From ZC4RG17 sp035304485 (GTDB lineage: Bacteria > Actinomycetota > Acidimicrobiia > Spongiisociales > ZC4RG35): a stretch of DNA of 20,588 nt. The notes beneath the pieces were generated by a model. It was given only the letters and a program-made list of their open reading frames with translations. It made no database searches and was not told the DNA's origin. The DNA is taken from positions 1 through 20,588 of the forward strand of contig DATGPZ010000071.1 of the NCBI GenBank assembly GCA_035304485.1. The letters are read 5' to 3'. Positions 1 through 8,098 of this stretch are shown one piece after another (the stretch's first letter is position 1; every line of letters begins with the position of its first letter). Position numbers and translations under genes: made by a program.

Positions 1-1
1 G

Positions 2-574
2 ATCGAGAAGATGATCAACCAGCCCGACGTCCATCGTCAGGCCCTTCGAGAGGCCCGGGACCTGGTCCGCAACATCATCGAGTGCTCGAAGCCGATCGTC
101 TCCGCAATCAACGGTGTGGCGGTGGGAGCTGGTCTGGCAGCCGCCCTCCTCGCCGACATCCCGATCGCTGGTCGTTCCGCCCGTTTCTTGGACGGCCACA
201 CCCGACTCGGGGTCGCCGCCGGAGACCACTCGGTGATCATCTGGCCTCTACTCGTGGGCATGGCCAAGGCGAAGTACCACCTCCTCACCAACGACCCGAT
301 CGACGGGGAAACGGCTGAGCGAATGGGCTTGGTCGCACGAGTAGTCGACGACTCCGAACTCCTCGGCACCGCCCGAGAGGTGAGCGACCGGCTGGCGGCC
401 GGCCCTCAGGAGGCCCTGTCGTGGACGAAACACACCCTCAACCACTGGCTGCGAGCGGCCTACCCGGCCTTCGACGCCTCGCTCGCCTACGAGTTCCTCG
501 GTTTCTTGAGCGGCGACGCGGCCGAAGGGCTGGCTGCCGTCCGGGAGAAGCGTGCACCCCGATTCGATCACTGA
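2..574 (+). CDS. Enoyl-CoA hydratase/isomerase (crotonase) family protein, 5' partial
   Basis: The frame is open from base 2, so the gene begins upstream and only its C-terminal part (about 190 residues) is visible. The crotonase fold shows in the segment KPIVSAINGVAVGAG, which forms an oxyanion-hole turn, in the following ADI strand, in the RLGVAAG segment and in the family-typical ending REKRAPRFDH. By my hand alignment to mitochondrial enoyl-CoA hydratase, the two catalytic glutamates (E144 and E164 in rat numbering) are replaced by Ala (GAGLAAALLADI) and His (DGHTRLG). It may therefore not be a hydratase. Isomerase, lyase or thioesterase-like chemistry on an acyl-CoA is possible, and the substrate cannot be told. 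It lies just ahead of purF with a 22-base gap and may be co-transcribed, but I see no functional link to purines. Confidence 0.85.
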   Translation: MEKMINQPDVHRQALREARDLVRNIIECSKPIVSAINGVAVGAGLAAALLADIPIAGRSARFLDGHTRLGVAAGDHSVIIWPLLVGMAKAKYHLLTNDPIDGETAERMGLVARVVDDSELLGTAREVSDRLAAGPQEALSWTKHTLNHWLRAAYPAFDASLAYEFLGFLSGDAAEGLAAVREKRAPRFDH

Positions 575-596
575 GCCCTCTTCGCCAGCGCCTACC

Positions 597-2009
597 ATGG
601 TGCCCGTGACTTTCGCTCCCGGCGAGGCCTGCGGCGTCTTCGGTGCATACGCCCCCTCTCAACGGGTGTCTCCGCTCATCTACTTCGGCCTGTTCGCTCT
701 GCAGCACCGCGGGCAGGAGTCGGCCGGCATCGCCACCTCGGACGGACGCACGGTCACGGTCTACAAGGACATGGGTCTCGTCTCCCAGGTCTTCGACGAG
801 GCGAACCTGGCGGGGCTCGACGGGCATCTGGGTATCGGCCACACCCGGTACTCCACCTCGGGCGGGTCCCATTGGACCAACGCCCAGCCCATCCATCGCC
901 AGGTCGGAACCACCTCGGTGGCACTGGCCCACAACGGCAACCTGACCAACACTCGGCAGCTCGCCGATCAGTTGGGACAGCAGGGCGAGACCAGCGATTC
1001 GGCGTTGATGGTCGAAGCGATCGCCCGCCGGATCGACCCCGAGCGGTCCGACGACCGGGGTCTCGAGTTCGCCCTGATCGAAGCACTCCCGACATTCGAG
1101 GGCGCTTTCTCCCTGGTGGTCATGGACCAGGGGCGGGTGGTCGGAGTGCGGGACCCCCATGGATTCCGGCCCCTCTGCCTGGGCGAGCTTCCCGAGGGCG
1201 GGTGGGTGATCGCCTCCGAGACCGCCGCTCTCGACCTGGTGGGAGCCACGTTCAAACGCGACGTCGAAGCGGGTGAGATGGTGGTCATAGACGCCAACGG
1301 TGTCCGCTCTATGCGTCCCTTCCCCGATCCCGAACCTCGGCTGTGCGTGTTCGAGTACGTCTACTTCGCCCGACCGGACAGCCGTCTCCACGGGCAATCG
1401 GTCCACGCCGCCCGACGGCGGATGGGGCGACGCCTGGCAGAGGAGCATCCCGCCGAAGCCGATGTGGTAGTACCCGTGCCCGAATCCGGGATCCCTTCGG
1501 CCCAGGGGTTCAGCGCCGCTTCTGGCATCCCCTACGCAGACGGCCTGGTGAAGAACCGCTATGTGGGGCGCACCTTCATCGAGCCGAGCCAGGCCATGCG
1601 TGACCGTGGGATCCGGTTGAAGCTCAACCCGATTCCCGAGACCCTGTCGGGGAAGCGGGTCGTGCTCGTCGACGACTCGATCGTGCGCGGATCCACCACC
1701 CGTCAGCTGGTCGCCATGGTCCGATCGGCCGGCGCGGCGGAGGTCCACCTTCGGGTTTCCTCACCGCCCTATCGCTGGCCCTGCTTCTACGGGATGGACA
1801 CGTCCGATCGCTCCACGCTCATCGCGGCCCGGATGACCCAGGAGGAGATCTGTGAGCATCTCGACGCCGACTCGCTCGGCTATCTGTCGCTACCGGGCCT
1901 GATCGAGGCGACGGAGGCCGACGGCTTCTGTACCGCCTGCCTGTCGGCCGACTACCCGACCGAGGTTCCGGAAGCGGATCTGAAGTTCGCCCTCGAGGGC
2001 ACCCGGTGA
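597..2009 (+). CDS. purF: Amidophosphoribosyltransferase, [4Fe-4S] type
   Basis: PurF catalyses the first committed step of de novo purine synthesis, converting PRPP and glutamine to 5-phosphoribosylamine in the cytosol. The predicted protein has 470 residues from the ATG chosen here. A short propeptide (MVPVTFAPGEA) precedes Cys12, which would become the N-terminal nucleophile after self-cleavage. The glutaminase domain contains HRGQESAGI, GHTRYSTSG and AHNGNL. The PRPP loop VVLVDDSIVRGST is at about 355-367. Cys250 (LCVFEYVYFARPDS), Cys396 (PCFYGMD) and Cys445/Cys448 (FCTACLS) match the four iron-sulfur ligands of the Bacillus subtilis-type enzyme. A GTG at 552 is in frame but would overlap the upstream gene and lengthen the propeptide, so ATG 597 is preferred; GTG 606 is also possible. 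No clear Shine-Dalgarno is seen. Its stop overlaps the purM start by four bases (GTGA). Confidence 0.97.
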   Translation: MVPVTFAPGEACGVFGAYAPSQRVSPLIYFGLFALQHRGQESAGIATSDGRTVTVYKDMGLVSQVFDEANLAGLDGHLGIGHTRYSTSGGSHWTNAQPIHRQVGTTSVALAHNGNLTNTRQLADQLGQQGETSDSALMVEAIARRIDPERSDDRGLEFALIEALPTFEGAFSLVVMDQGRVVGVRDPHGFRPLCLGELPEGGWVIASETAALDLVGATFKRDVEAGEMVVIDANGVRSMRPFPDPEPRLCVFEYVYFARPDSRLHGQSVHAARRRMGRRLAEEHPAEADVVVPVPESGIPSAQGFSAASGIPYADGLVKNRYVGRTFIEPSQAMRDRGIRLKLNPIPETLSGKRVVLVDDSIVRGSTTRQLVAMVRSAGAAEVHLRVSSPPYRWPCFYGMDTSDRSTLIAARMTQEEICEHLDADSLGYLSLPGLIEATEADGFCTACLSADYPTEVPEADLKFALEGTR

Positions 2010-2992
2010 CCGACTACCGCGCCGCCGGCGTCGACCTCGACGCCGCCGACGAGCACGTCGCCCGTATCGCCCCCATCGTCGAGGAGACGTGGTCCGACAC
2101 CGTCCGCGGGGGTTTCGGTGGCTTCGCAGCCGGCGTGGAGCTACCGCCTGGGTACCGCAACCCGGTGATGATGCTGTCCACCGACGGAGTGGGGACCAAG
2201 CTCGAGATCGCCCGCCGGGCGAACCGATGGGCCGGCGTGGGATTCGATCTGGTCGCCATGTGCGTCGACGATCTCGTAGCAGCGGGCGCCCGACCGGTGG
2301 CGTTCGTCGACTACCTGGCGGTGGGCCGTCTCGACCCCGACCGCGACCGCGGCATCGTGGAGTCGATCGCCCGCGCCTGCATGGAGACAGGTTGTGCGCT
2401 GGTGGGCGGCGAGACAGCTGAGCACCCCGGCGTGATGGAACCGGATGCCGTCGACCTGGCGGGCACGGCGCTGGGGGTGGTCGAGCGGGGCGAAGAACTG
2501 GGTCCCGATCGGGTGGAAGAAGGTGACGCCATCGTCGGGCTCCACTCCCCGAACCTCCGTTCCAACGGCTTCTCGCTGGTCCGGAGAGTCTTCGCTGATC
2601 ACGACCTCGACCGCCCCTTCCCGGAAGAGGATGCCACCATGGCCGAAGTCCTTCTTCGCCCCTCCGTAATCTACGCCCCGGCGGTTCTGGCCGCCATCGC
2701 GACCGGAGCCGTCCACGCCGCCGCCCACGTCACCGGCGGCGGTTTGGTCGCCAACCTCGCCCGCTCCGTGCCCGATCATCTGGAAGCGGTGATCGACCAT
2801 TGGTCCTGGGCTTGGCCCAACGCATTCACCCAGGTCCAGAGGGTGGGCGGGATATCCATCGAGGAGATGCGCCGTACGTTCAATCTCGGGATCGGTTTCG
2901 TCCTCGTGGTCGACTCGGCGGCCGTGGACGAAGTCATGGGCGCGGTCGACGCCCACCAGCCCACGGTGATCGGTTCGATCAGGGCTCGTTGA
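2006..2992 (+). CDS. purM: Phosphoribosylformylglycinamidine cyclo-ligase (AIR synthetase)
   Basis: PurM performs the ATP-dependent ring closure of FGAM to aminoimidazole ribotide in purine synthesis. The 328-residue length is close to that of the family. Recognisable motifs are STDGVGTKL (58-66), the following MCVDDLVAAGARPVAFVDY region with the conserved Asp pair, GGETAEHPG in the middle, LRSNGFSLVRR, and HVTGGGLVANLARSVP near the C-terminal domain. The GTG start at 2006 overlaps the purF stop by four bases, a common sign of translational coupling. The gene ends three bases before the stop of the convergent purine permease, so there is no room for a separate terminator on either side. Confidence 0.96.
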   Translation: MTDYRAAGVDLDAADEHVARIAPIVEETWSDTVRGGFGGFAAGVELPPGYRNPVMMLSTDGVGTKLEIARRANRWAGVGFDLVAMCVDDLVAAGARPVAFVDYLAVGRLDPDRDRGIVESIARACMETGCALVGGETAEHPGVMEPDAVDLAGTALGVVERGEELGPDRVEEGDAIVGLHSPNLRSNGFSLVRRVFADHDLDRPFPEEDATMAEVLLRPSVIYAPAVLAAIATGAVHAAAHVTGGGLVANLARSVPDHLEAVIDHWSWAWPNAFTQVQRVGGISIEEMRRTFNLGIGFVLVVDSAAVDEVMGAVDAHQPTVIGSIRAR

Positions 2993-2995
2993 GGC

Positions 2996-4351
2996 TCAAC
3001 CGACCACGAAGAACCGCCAGATCAGCAGGATCGCCAGGACGTACATCACCGGATGCACGTCTCGGGGCTTGCCGCTGATGGCGTTGATCAGCACGTGGGC
3101 AACGATGGCCAGGCCGATACCGTCGGTGATCGAGTAGGTGAAGGGCATCCCCACCACTGCCAGGAACGACGGGATCGAAACCCGGTAGTCGGTCCAGTCG
3201 ATCTTGGTGACCGAGGTGATCATCATCGCACCGATCACTATCAGAACGGGTGCCGTGGCGACGCCGGGTATCACCCCCGCCAGGGGAGCGAAGAACATGG
3301 CCAGGAGGAAGAGGCCGGCGACCACCACGGCCGTCAGCCCGGTCTTCGCACCCTCCTCGACACCCGCCGCCGACTCGATGTAGGTGGTGGTGGAGGACGT
3401 GCCGAGGGCCGCACCCACCGTCGTAGCGATGCCGTCGGCGGTGAAGGCTGCCCGGTTCGCCTCGATGTTGCCCTTCTCGTCCATCATCCCGGCCTTGTCG
3501 GTCAAGCCGATGAGGGTGCCGGCGGTGTCGAAGAAGTCCACCAGGAGGAAAGTGAGCACCACGGCGATCACACCTCCTTCGAGAGCGGCACCGATGTCCA
3601 TGGCTCCGATCAGATCACTCGGCCAGACGAAACCGAAGATGCCCGATCCGAAGCCTGCGAAGGACTCCCCACCGTAGACGGGGGCGCTCGTGACGATGGC
3701 CACGATCGTGACTGCCAGGATCGAGAGCAACAGGGCGCCCTTGATGCGTCGAGCCAAGAGCACGCCGGCGAGCACGACACCGCCCATCGCCAGCCACAGC
3801 CCGGGAGCGGACCAGTCTCCTCTCGTGACGAGTGTGTCCGGGGATCCCTGGATGAGGCCGGCGCCGGCAAAGCCGATGATCGCCAGAAACGCCCCGATAC
3901 CGGCCGCGATCGCATACTTGAGATGGAGTGGGATCGACTCCAGGATCCACTGCCGTAAGCCCGTCACCGAGATGACGATGAACAAGAGCCCCGAGATGAA
4001 CACCGCCCCCAGCGCCGTCTCCCACGTGTAACCGAGGACCCCGACGACAGTGAAAGTGAAATAGGCGTTCAATCCCATGCCGGGTGCAAGCGCGAACGGC
4101 AGATTCGCCCACAGGCCCATCACCAAGGTTCCGATCGCCGCCGCGAGACAGGTGACGGTGAGGAGTTGCTGGGCCGAGCCTTCGAAGTCGATGGCGATGG
4201 AGAGGATGCTCGGATTGACGAAGATGATGTAGGCCATCGTGAGGAAGGTGGTGAGGCCCGCCCTGACCTCGCCCCCCACGGTCGATCCTCTGGCCTGGAT
4301 CTGGAAACGTCGTTCCAGCCACGTCTGCTCCGAAGCGGTCGACACCGCCAT
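2996..4351 (-). CDS. AzgA-like (NCS2) adenine/guanine/hypoxanthine permease
   Basis: This is a polytopic inner-membrane transporter of 451 residues that probably imports purine bases by proton symport. Family signatures are the N-terminal EVRAGLTTFLTMAYIIFVNP (30-49), LPFALAPGMGLNAYFTF (84-100), AAGIGAFLAIIGF near 149-161, and the central DFFDTAGTLIGL motif, followed by hydrophobic segments to the C terminus. The ATG at 4351 is chosen because a strong Shine-Dalgarno (AGGAGGAAC) lies just upstream and the protein begins where the family normally begins. The longer open frame upstream is composition-driven. It is the last gene of the minus-strand purine operon, 47 bases after adenine deaminase, which suits import of the bases that the upstream enzymes degrade. 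The precise base specificity cannot be told from sequence. Confidence 0.93.
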   Translation of the reverse strand: MAVSTASEQTWLERRFQIQARGSTVGGEVRAGLTTFLTMAYIIFVNPSILSIAIDFEGSAQQLLTVTCLAAAIGTLVMGLWANLPFALAPGMGLNAYFTFTVVGVLGYTWETALGAVFISGLLFIVISVTGLRQWILESIPLHLKYAIAAGIGAFLAIIGFAGAGLIQGSPDTLVTRGDWSAPGLWLAMGGVVLAGVLLARRIKGALLLSILAVTIVAIVTSAPVYGGESFAGFGSGIFGFVWPSDLIGAMDIGAALEGGVIAVVLTFLLVDFFDTAGTLIGLTDKAGMMDEKGNIEANRAAFTADGIATTVGAALGTSSTTTYIESAAGVEEGAKTGLTAVVVAGLFLLAMFFAPLAGVIPGVATAPVLIVIGAMMITSVTKIDWTDYRVSIPSFLAVVGMPFTYSITDGIGLAIVAHVLINAISGKPRDVHPVMYVLAILLIWRFFVVG

Positions 4352-4398
4352 CCCGTTCCTCCTATCGACGGTCGACCGAAACCTAGTGAACCGAGCCG

Positions 4399-5418
4399 TC
4401 AGCTGTCGGGATTCGCGGTGAGAACCTCGTCGATGGCAGCGAGATGCTTCAGTTTGGTGGCTTCGTCCAGGAACGAGGCGTCGATCGAATTCCCTGCCAG
4501 CTCGCCCACCCGGGTCATTCCCCATCCGAACACGTCGGCGCAGCCCAGGAAGTTGTCGTCGATGTAGCCACCGAAGTAGGCCGGATCGTCGGAGTTGATC
4601 GTCACCACCAGTCCACGGTCGATCATCTCCGGCAACGGATGCTGGGCGAGATCGTCGACCACCCTGAGGGCGACATTCGAGAAGGGACACACCGTCAGCG
4701 GGATCCGATCCCGCCGAAGACGCGCGACCAGTGATTCGTCTTCCAGGCACCTGACCCCGTGGTCGATGCGTTCCGCCCCGAGAACGTCCAGGGCACCTTC
4801 TATGTATGCCGCCGGCCCCTCCTCCCCGGCGTGGGCAACGGCCCGCAGACCCAGCGAGCGGGCGATCTCGTAGGCCTCGGCGAAAGGCTCGGGGGGAAAC
4901 CCGGATTCGGAGGAATCGAGGCCCACAGCCACGACGCCTTCCAGGTGGTCCTCGGCAGCACGGATGGTGGCGACGGCGTCTTCGGGAGACAGGTGGCGGA
5001 GGAAACAGAGGATCAGATTGGAGGTGATCCCATGGGTCCGATGAGCGTCGGCCATGGCGTCGCGGAAGCCATTCATGAAGACCTCGAAGCCGATTCCCCG
5101 TTCAGTGTGGGTCTGAGGATCGAAGAAGATCTCAGCATGGACGACGCCGGCTGCGGCAGCTCGGTCCAGATAGGCGGCCATGAGCCGAGCGAAGTCGTCC
5201 CGGGTCTGGAGCACCGCCGCCGCTCGGTAGTAGATGTCGAGGAACGACTGCAGATCGGTGAAGCGGTAAGCCGCCCGGACCGCCTCCACGTCGGGGAACG
5301 GCAACTCCACACCATTGGACGAGGCGAGGTCGAACATCAGGTCGGGTTCGAGGGTGCCTTCGATGTGCAGGTGGAGCTCCGCCTTCGGGATCGCCCTGAT
5401 CCCATCCTCCAGGTTCAC
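4399..5418 (-). CDS. Adenine deaminase, AAH1/ADE subfamily of the adenosine deaminase family
   Basis: This zinc hydrolase of 339 residues likely converts adenine to hypoxanthine plus ammonia. Metal and catalytic residues are visible: HLH (His16, His18), HAGEE (His196, Glu199), His220 in RIDHG, and Asp277/Asp278 in NSDDP. The stretches CPFSNVALRVV and INSDDPAYFGGY, plus FDPQTHTERGI and GLDSSESG, resemble fungal Aah1 and bacterial ADE-type adenine deaminases. True adenosine deaminases usually carry CPTSN and NTDDP, so adenine is the better substrate guess. The GTG start at 5418 overlaps the stop of the xanthine dehydrogenase molybdopterin subunit by four bases, indicating coupled translation. 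The product, hypoxanthine, is a substrate of that enzyme. The ATG-less start is the main uncertainty. Confidence 0.88.
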   Translation of the reverse strand: MNLEDGIRAIPKAELHLHIEGTLEPDLMFDLASSNGVELPFPDVEAVRAAYRFTDLQSFLDIYYRAAAVLQTRDDFARLMAAYLDRAAAAGVVHAEIFFDPQTHTERGIGFEVFMNGFRDAMADAHRTHGITSNLILCFLRHLSPEDAVATIRAAEDHLEGVVAVGLDSSESGFPPEPFAEAYEIARSLGLRAVAHAGEEGPAAYIEGALDVLGAERIDHGVRCLEDESLVARLRRDRIPLTVCPFSNVALRVVDDLAQHPLPEMIDRGLVVTINSDDPAYFGGYIDDNFLGCADVFGWGMTRVGELAGNSIDASFLDEATKLKHLAAIDEVLTANPDS

Positions 5419-7640
5419 GACACCGTCTCCGAAAGGGCGATGTCCTGGGGCCTCACCGGAACCCGGCTGAGCTCCCTGCCGGTGGCATTGCGGATCGCGG
5501 CCACCACCGCCGGGGTCGAGGAGATGGTGGGTGGCTCGCCCACGCCTTTGGCCCCGAACGGCCCCCACGACCCGTCCTGCTCGATGAGGATGGCCTCGAC
5601 CTCTGGAGCGTCGAGGATGGTGGGCAGCAGATAGTCGGTGAAGGTCGGGTTGCGGAAACGTCCCTGGTCGATGACCAACTCCTCCATGACCGCCAGGCCC
5701 ACCCCTTGCATGATGCCGCCTTCGATCTGCCCACGCACCGACTCCGGGTTGAGGGCTCGCCCCACGTCCTGGGCGGTGTCCACCCGCAAGACTCGGAGGA
5801 GGCCTAGCTCGGGGTCCACGTCGACCACGGCCCGATGACCCGCGACGGCGAAGTCCGCGTGCAACGTCCCCTGCCCGTTCTCGTCGGGCGGCTCGGTCGG
5901 GGGATGACGGAACGTGACCGTTTCTTGCCAGTCCGCCGCCACCACTTCCGGCATGGGAGCCACGAGTGTGTCCCCGCGCCAGACGCCTTCGTCGTCGAGA
6001 TCGTCGCCGCCATAATGGGACAGGATCCTCTCCCTCAGACGCCGTGCAGCTTCGTGGGTGGCGCCACCCGACAGCTGGGTTTGGCGGGACGCTGACGTCG
6101 AACCAGCCGAATCGATGCGCGACGTGTCGACGTGGCGCACCGCGGCTCGGCTGACCCCCAGGGTGGAGCGAGCGATCTGGGCCAGCACGTTGACCAATCC
6201 CTGCCCAACCTCGATCGCTGCCGTCTCCACGATCACCCCCTCAGGGCCCAGCAGGACACGGGCCTGGGCGTAGTCGTCGAAGCCCTCCGAGAAGCCGAGG
6301 TTCTTGATGCTGAGGGCGTAGCCGATGCCACGACGAACGTGGACGGGCTCGGTGGTGAGGCCGCTGCCCCCCGGCAGTCGCTCTCCGACGTCCGGGCCCA
6401 GCAGCGGCATCGCCTCCAGGGAGTCGATCACCTCGCGAGTGGGCAGCGGCGTCTCTATCCGCTGGCCGGTGGTGGGCATCCGGTCCCCCGACTCCAACGC
6501 GTTGCGTCGGCGCAACTCGAGCGGGTCCATCCCCAATTCGGCCGCCAGCCGATCCATCTGGCTCTCGTGGGCGAAGCACACCTGGACGGCACCGAAGCCG
6601 CGCATGGCACCGCAGGGCGGGTTGTTGGTCCGGGTGCCGATCCCGTCGACCGACACGGAATCGCACCGGTAGGGGCCAACGGAGAAGTAGCAGGCGTTGG
6701 CCAGCACAGCGCCGGTGGTCGATGCGTAGGCGCCGCCGTCGAGGAGGATCTTGGCTTCCACTCGGACGAGCCGGCCGTCGGCGTCCACCTCGTGGCGATA
6801 CCACATGCGGGCGGGATGACGGTGGACGTGGCCCGTGAACGACTCGTCCCGGTGATACACCATCTTGACGGGCCGACCGGTGTACAACGCCAGCAAGCAC
6901 AGGTGGATGTGCAGATTCACGTCCTCGCGGGCACCGAAAGCTCCGCCGATGCCGACAGGGTGAGCGCGAACTTGGTCACTCCGCAGGCCTAGGGAGGCAA
7001 CGACTTGTTGATGGTCGACGTGGACGAACTGGCTGGTGGCGTACAGGTCGACACCACCGCTGCCGTCCGGAACTGCCAGACCTGCCTCGGTCCCCAGGGG
7101 CGCCTGGTCCTGCATCCCGACTTCGTAGTACCCCTCCACGACCACGCTGCCCCGCGCCTGTGGATCGCCCCGACGGATGCGCATCCGGCGAAAGACCTCA
7201 TCGGCCGCGTCAGCCGCCTCCGGATCGGTCAGCGGCTCCAGTTCCTCGTACTCCACGGTCACCGCTTCCGCGGCCCGCCGGGCGGTCTCTCGGTCTTCGG
7301 CCGCCACGATCGCCACCGGCTCGCCCCAATACCTGACTTCGCCGTCGGCGAGGACCGGCTGGTCGGGGTGCTCGAGGCCGAACAGTCTGCGTCCCGGCAC
7401 ATCGTCTTGGGTGAGGACCGCATGGACGCCTCCGATGGCCAGGGCCGGTGCGATGTCGATGGATCGGATCCGGGCACGGGCGTGTGGACTGCGCACCGTG
7501 GACCCCCAGAGCATCCCTTCCGCGTAGAGATCCTGGGCGTATTGGAACTCGCCTCTCAGCTTGGGCACTCCGTCGGGCCGGATCGGCGACTCACCGATAC
7601 CGCCGACGACCCGGGTCTCACGGTGGGTGCGGGCGGTCAT
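5415..7640 (-). CDS. Xanthine dehydrogenase, molybdopterin-binding large subunit
   Basis: This is the catalytic subunit (741 residues) of a three-subunit molybdenum hydroxylase oxidising hypoxanthine and xanthine to urate. Family landmarks are the N-terminal hammerhead domain (GESPIRPDGVPKLRGEFQYA, 16-35), GGAFGARED (232-240), AMRGFGAVQ (345-353), AAIEVGQG (474-481), the cofactor-contacting SASRQT region (516-521) and KGVGEPP with the general-base Glu702. By hand alignment Glu239 and Arg347 correspond to the purine-binding Glu802 and Arg880 of bovine xanthine oxidoreductase, which favours a purine over an aldehyde substrate. The ATG at 7640 has a GGGAGG Shine-Dalgarno and overlaps the 2Fe-2S subunit stop by four bases. 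No molybdenum-cofactor insertion chaperone of the XdhC type is visible in the window. Confidence 0.93.
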   Translation of the reverse strand: MTARTHRETRVVGGIGESPIRPDGVPKLRGEFQYAQDLYAEGMLWGSTVRSPHARARIRSIDIAPALAIGGVHAVLTQDDVPGRRLFGLEHPDQPVLADGEVRYWGEPVAIVAAEDRETARRAAEAVTVEYEELEPLTDPEAADAADEVFRRMRIRRGDPQARGSVVVEGYYEVGMQDQAPLGTEAGLAVPDGSGGVDLYATSQFVHVDHQQVVASLGLRSDQVRAHPVGIGGAFGAREDVNLHIHLCLLALYTGRPVKMVYHRDESFTGHVHRHPARMWYRHEVDADGRLVRVEAKILLDGGAYASTTGAVLANACYFSVGPYRCDSVSVDGIGTRTNNPPCGAMRGFGAVQVCFAHESQMDRLAAELGMDPLELRRRNALESGDRMPTTGQRIETPLPTREVIDSLEAMPLLGPDVGERLPGGSGLTTEPVHVRRGIGYALSIKNLGFSEGFDDYAQARVLLGPEGVIVETAAIEVGQGLVNVLAQIARSTLGVSRAAVRHVDTSRIDSAGSTSASRQTQLSGGATHEAARRLRERILSHYGGDDLDDEGVWRGDTLVAPMPEVVAADWQETVTFRHPPTEPPDENGQGTLHADFAVAGHRAVVDVDPELGLLRVLRVDTAQDVGRALNPESVRGQIEGGIMQGVGLAVMEELVIDQGRFRNPTFTDYLLPTILDAPEVEAILIEQDGSWGPFGAKGVGEPPTISSTPAVVAAIRNATGRELSRVPVRPQDIALSETVS

Positions 7641-8098
7641 GGTGCCTCCCTTCCCGCCAGGCCCTCGAACGCCCGGATGATCGCCCCATAGCCCGTGCAG
7701 CGGCAGATGTTCCCGGCCAGTGCCTCTTCGATCTCGCCCCGGGACGGTGTCGGGTTGCGTTGGAACAGCTCGGCGGCCGCCACCACGAATCCCGGGGTGC
7801 AGAAGCCGCATTGCACCGCCCCCGCCTCGTTCATGGCCTTCTGGACGGGATGGAGCTCCTCCCCGGCGATGCCTTCGACGGTGACCACCTCCGATCCCTC
7901 CACGTCACAGGCCATCACCAGACAGGAGCACACGAGCTGACCGTCGAGCAGCACTGAACAGGACCCACATTCGCCCTGCTCACAGGCGTTCTTCGACCCC
8001 GCTGCACCGAGTTCGTCCCGCAGGACGTCGAGAAGACTGGCCGGATGGGTGACGCGAAAGCTGGTGTCTTCGCCGTTGAGTCGGAAGCTGACGATCAT
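7637..8098 (-). CDS. Xanthine dehydrogenase, [2Fe-2S] iron-sulfur subunit
   Basis: This small electron-transfer subunit (153 residues) carries two [2Fe-2S] clusters between the molybdenum and FAD sites. The plant-ferredoxin-type cluster is bound by Cys39, Cys44, Cys47 and Cys59 (CEQGECGSC followed by a second CSC segment). The second cluster is bound by Cys97/Cys100 (CGFC) and Cys132/Cys134 (CRC). Spacing matches the family exactly. The ATG at 8098 sits in an ATGA overlap with the FAD subunit stop, and its own stop overlaps the large subunit start in the same way, so the three subunits are probably made in fixed ratio from one message. The length is normal for the family. Confidence 0.95.
   Translation of the reverse strand: MIVSFRLNGEDTSFRVTHPASLLDVLRDELGAAGSKNACEQGECGSCSVLLDGQLVCSCLVMACDVEGSEVVTVEGIAGEELHPVQKAMNEAGAVQCGFCTPGFVVAAAELFQRNPTPSRGEIEEALAGNICRCTGYGAIIRAFEGLAGREAP

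Noticed and set aside
438..1748. 436-codon minus-strand open frame opposite purF
   Set aside because: Fully antisense to purF, Gly/Arg/His-rich without family features.
3053..3958. 301-codon plus-strand open frame opposite the purine permease
   Set aside because: It lies entirely antisense to a clear membrane transporter, and its product is a low-complexity His/Asp/Gly/Arg-rich sequence typical of GC-rich antisense frames.
4352..4398. Purine riboswitch ahead of the permease
   Set aside because: The 47-base gap is too short for a full aptamer plus expression platform, and none of the conserved loop sequences is seen.
4352..4750. N-terminal extension of the purine permease by about 130 residues
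   Set aside because: The extension lies over the adenine deaminase gene and is shadow-like; a strong Shine-Dalgarno and the family start support ATG 4351.
5419..5568. Longer adenine deaminase beginning inside the xanthine dehydrogenase gene
   Set aside because: The extension has no homology to the family and overlaps the upstream gene; the GTG at 5418 in a four-base overlap is the natural start.
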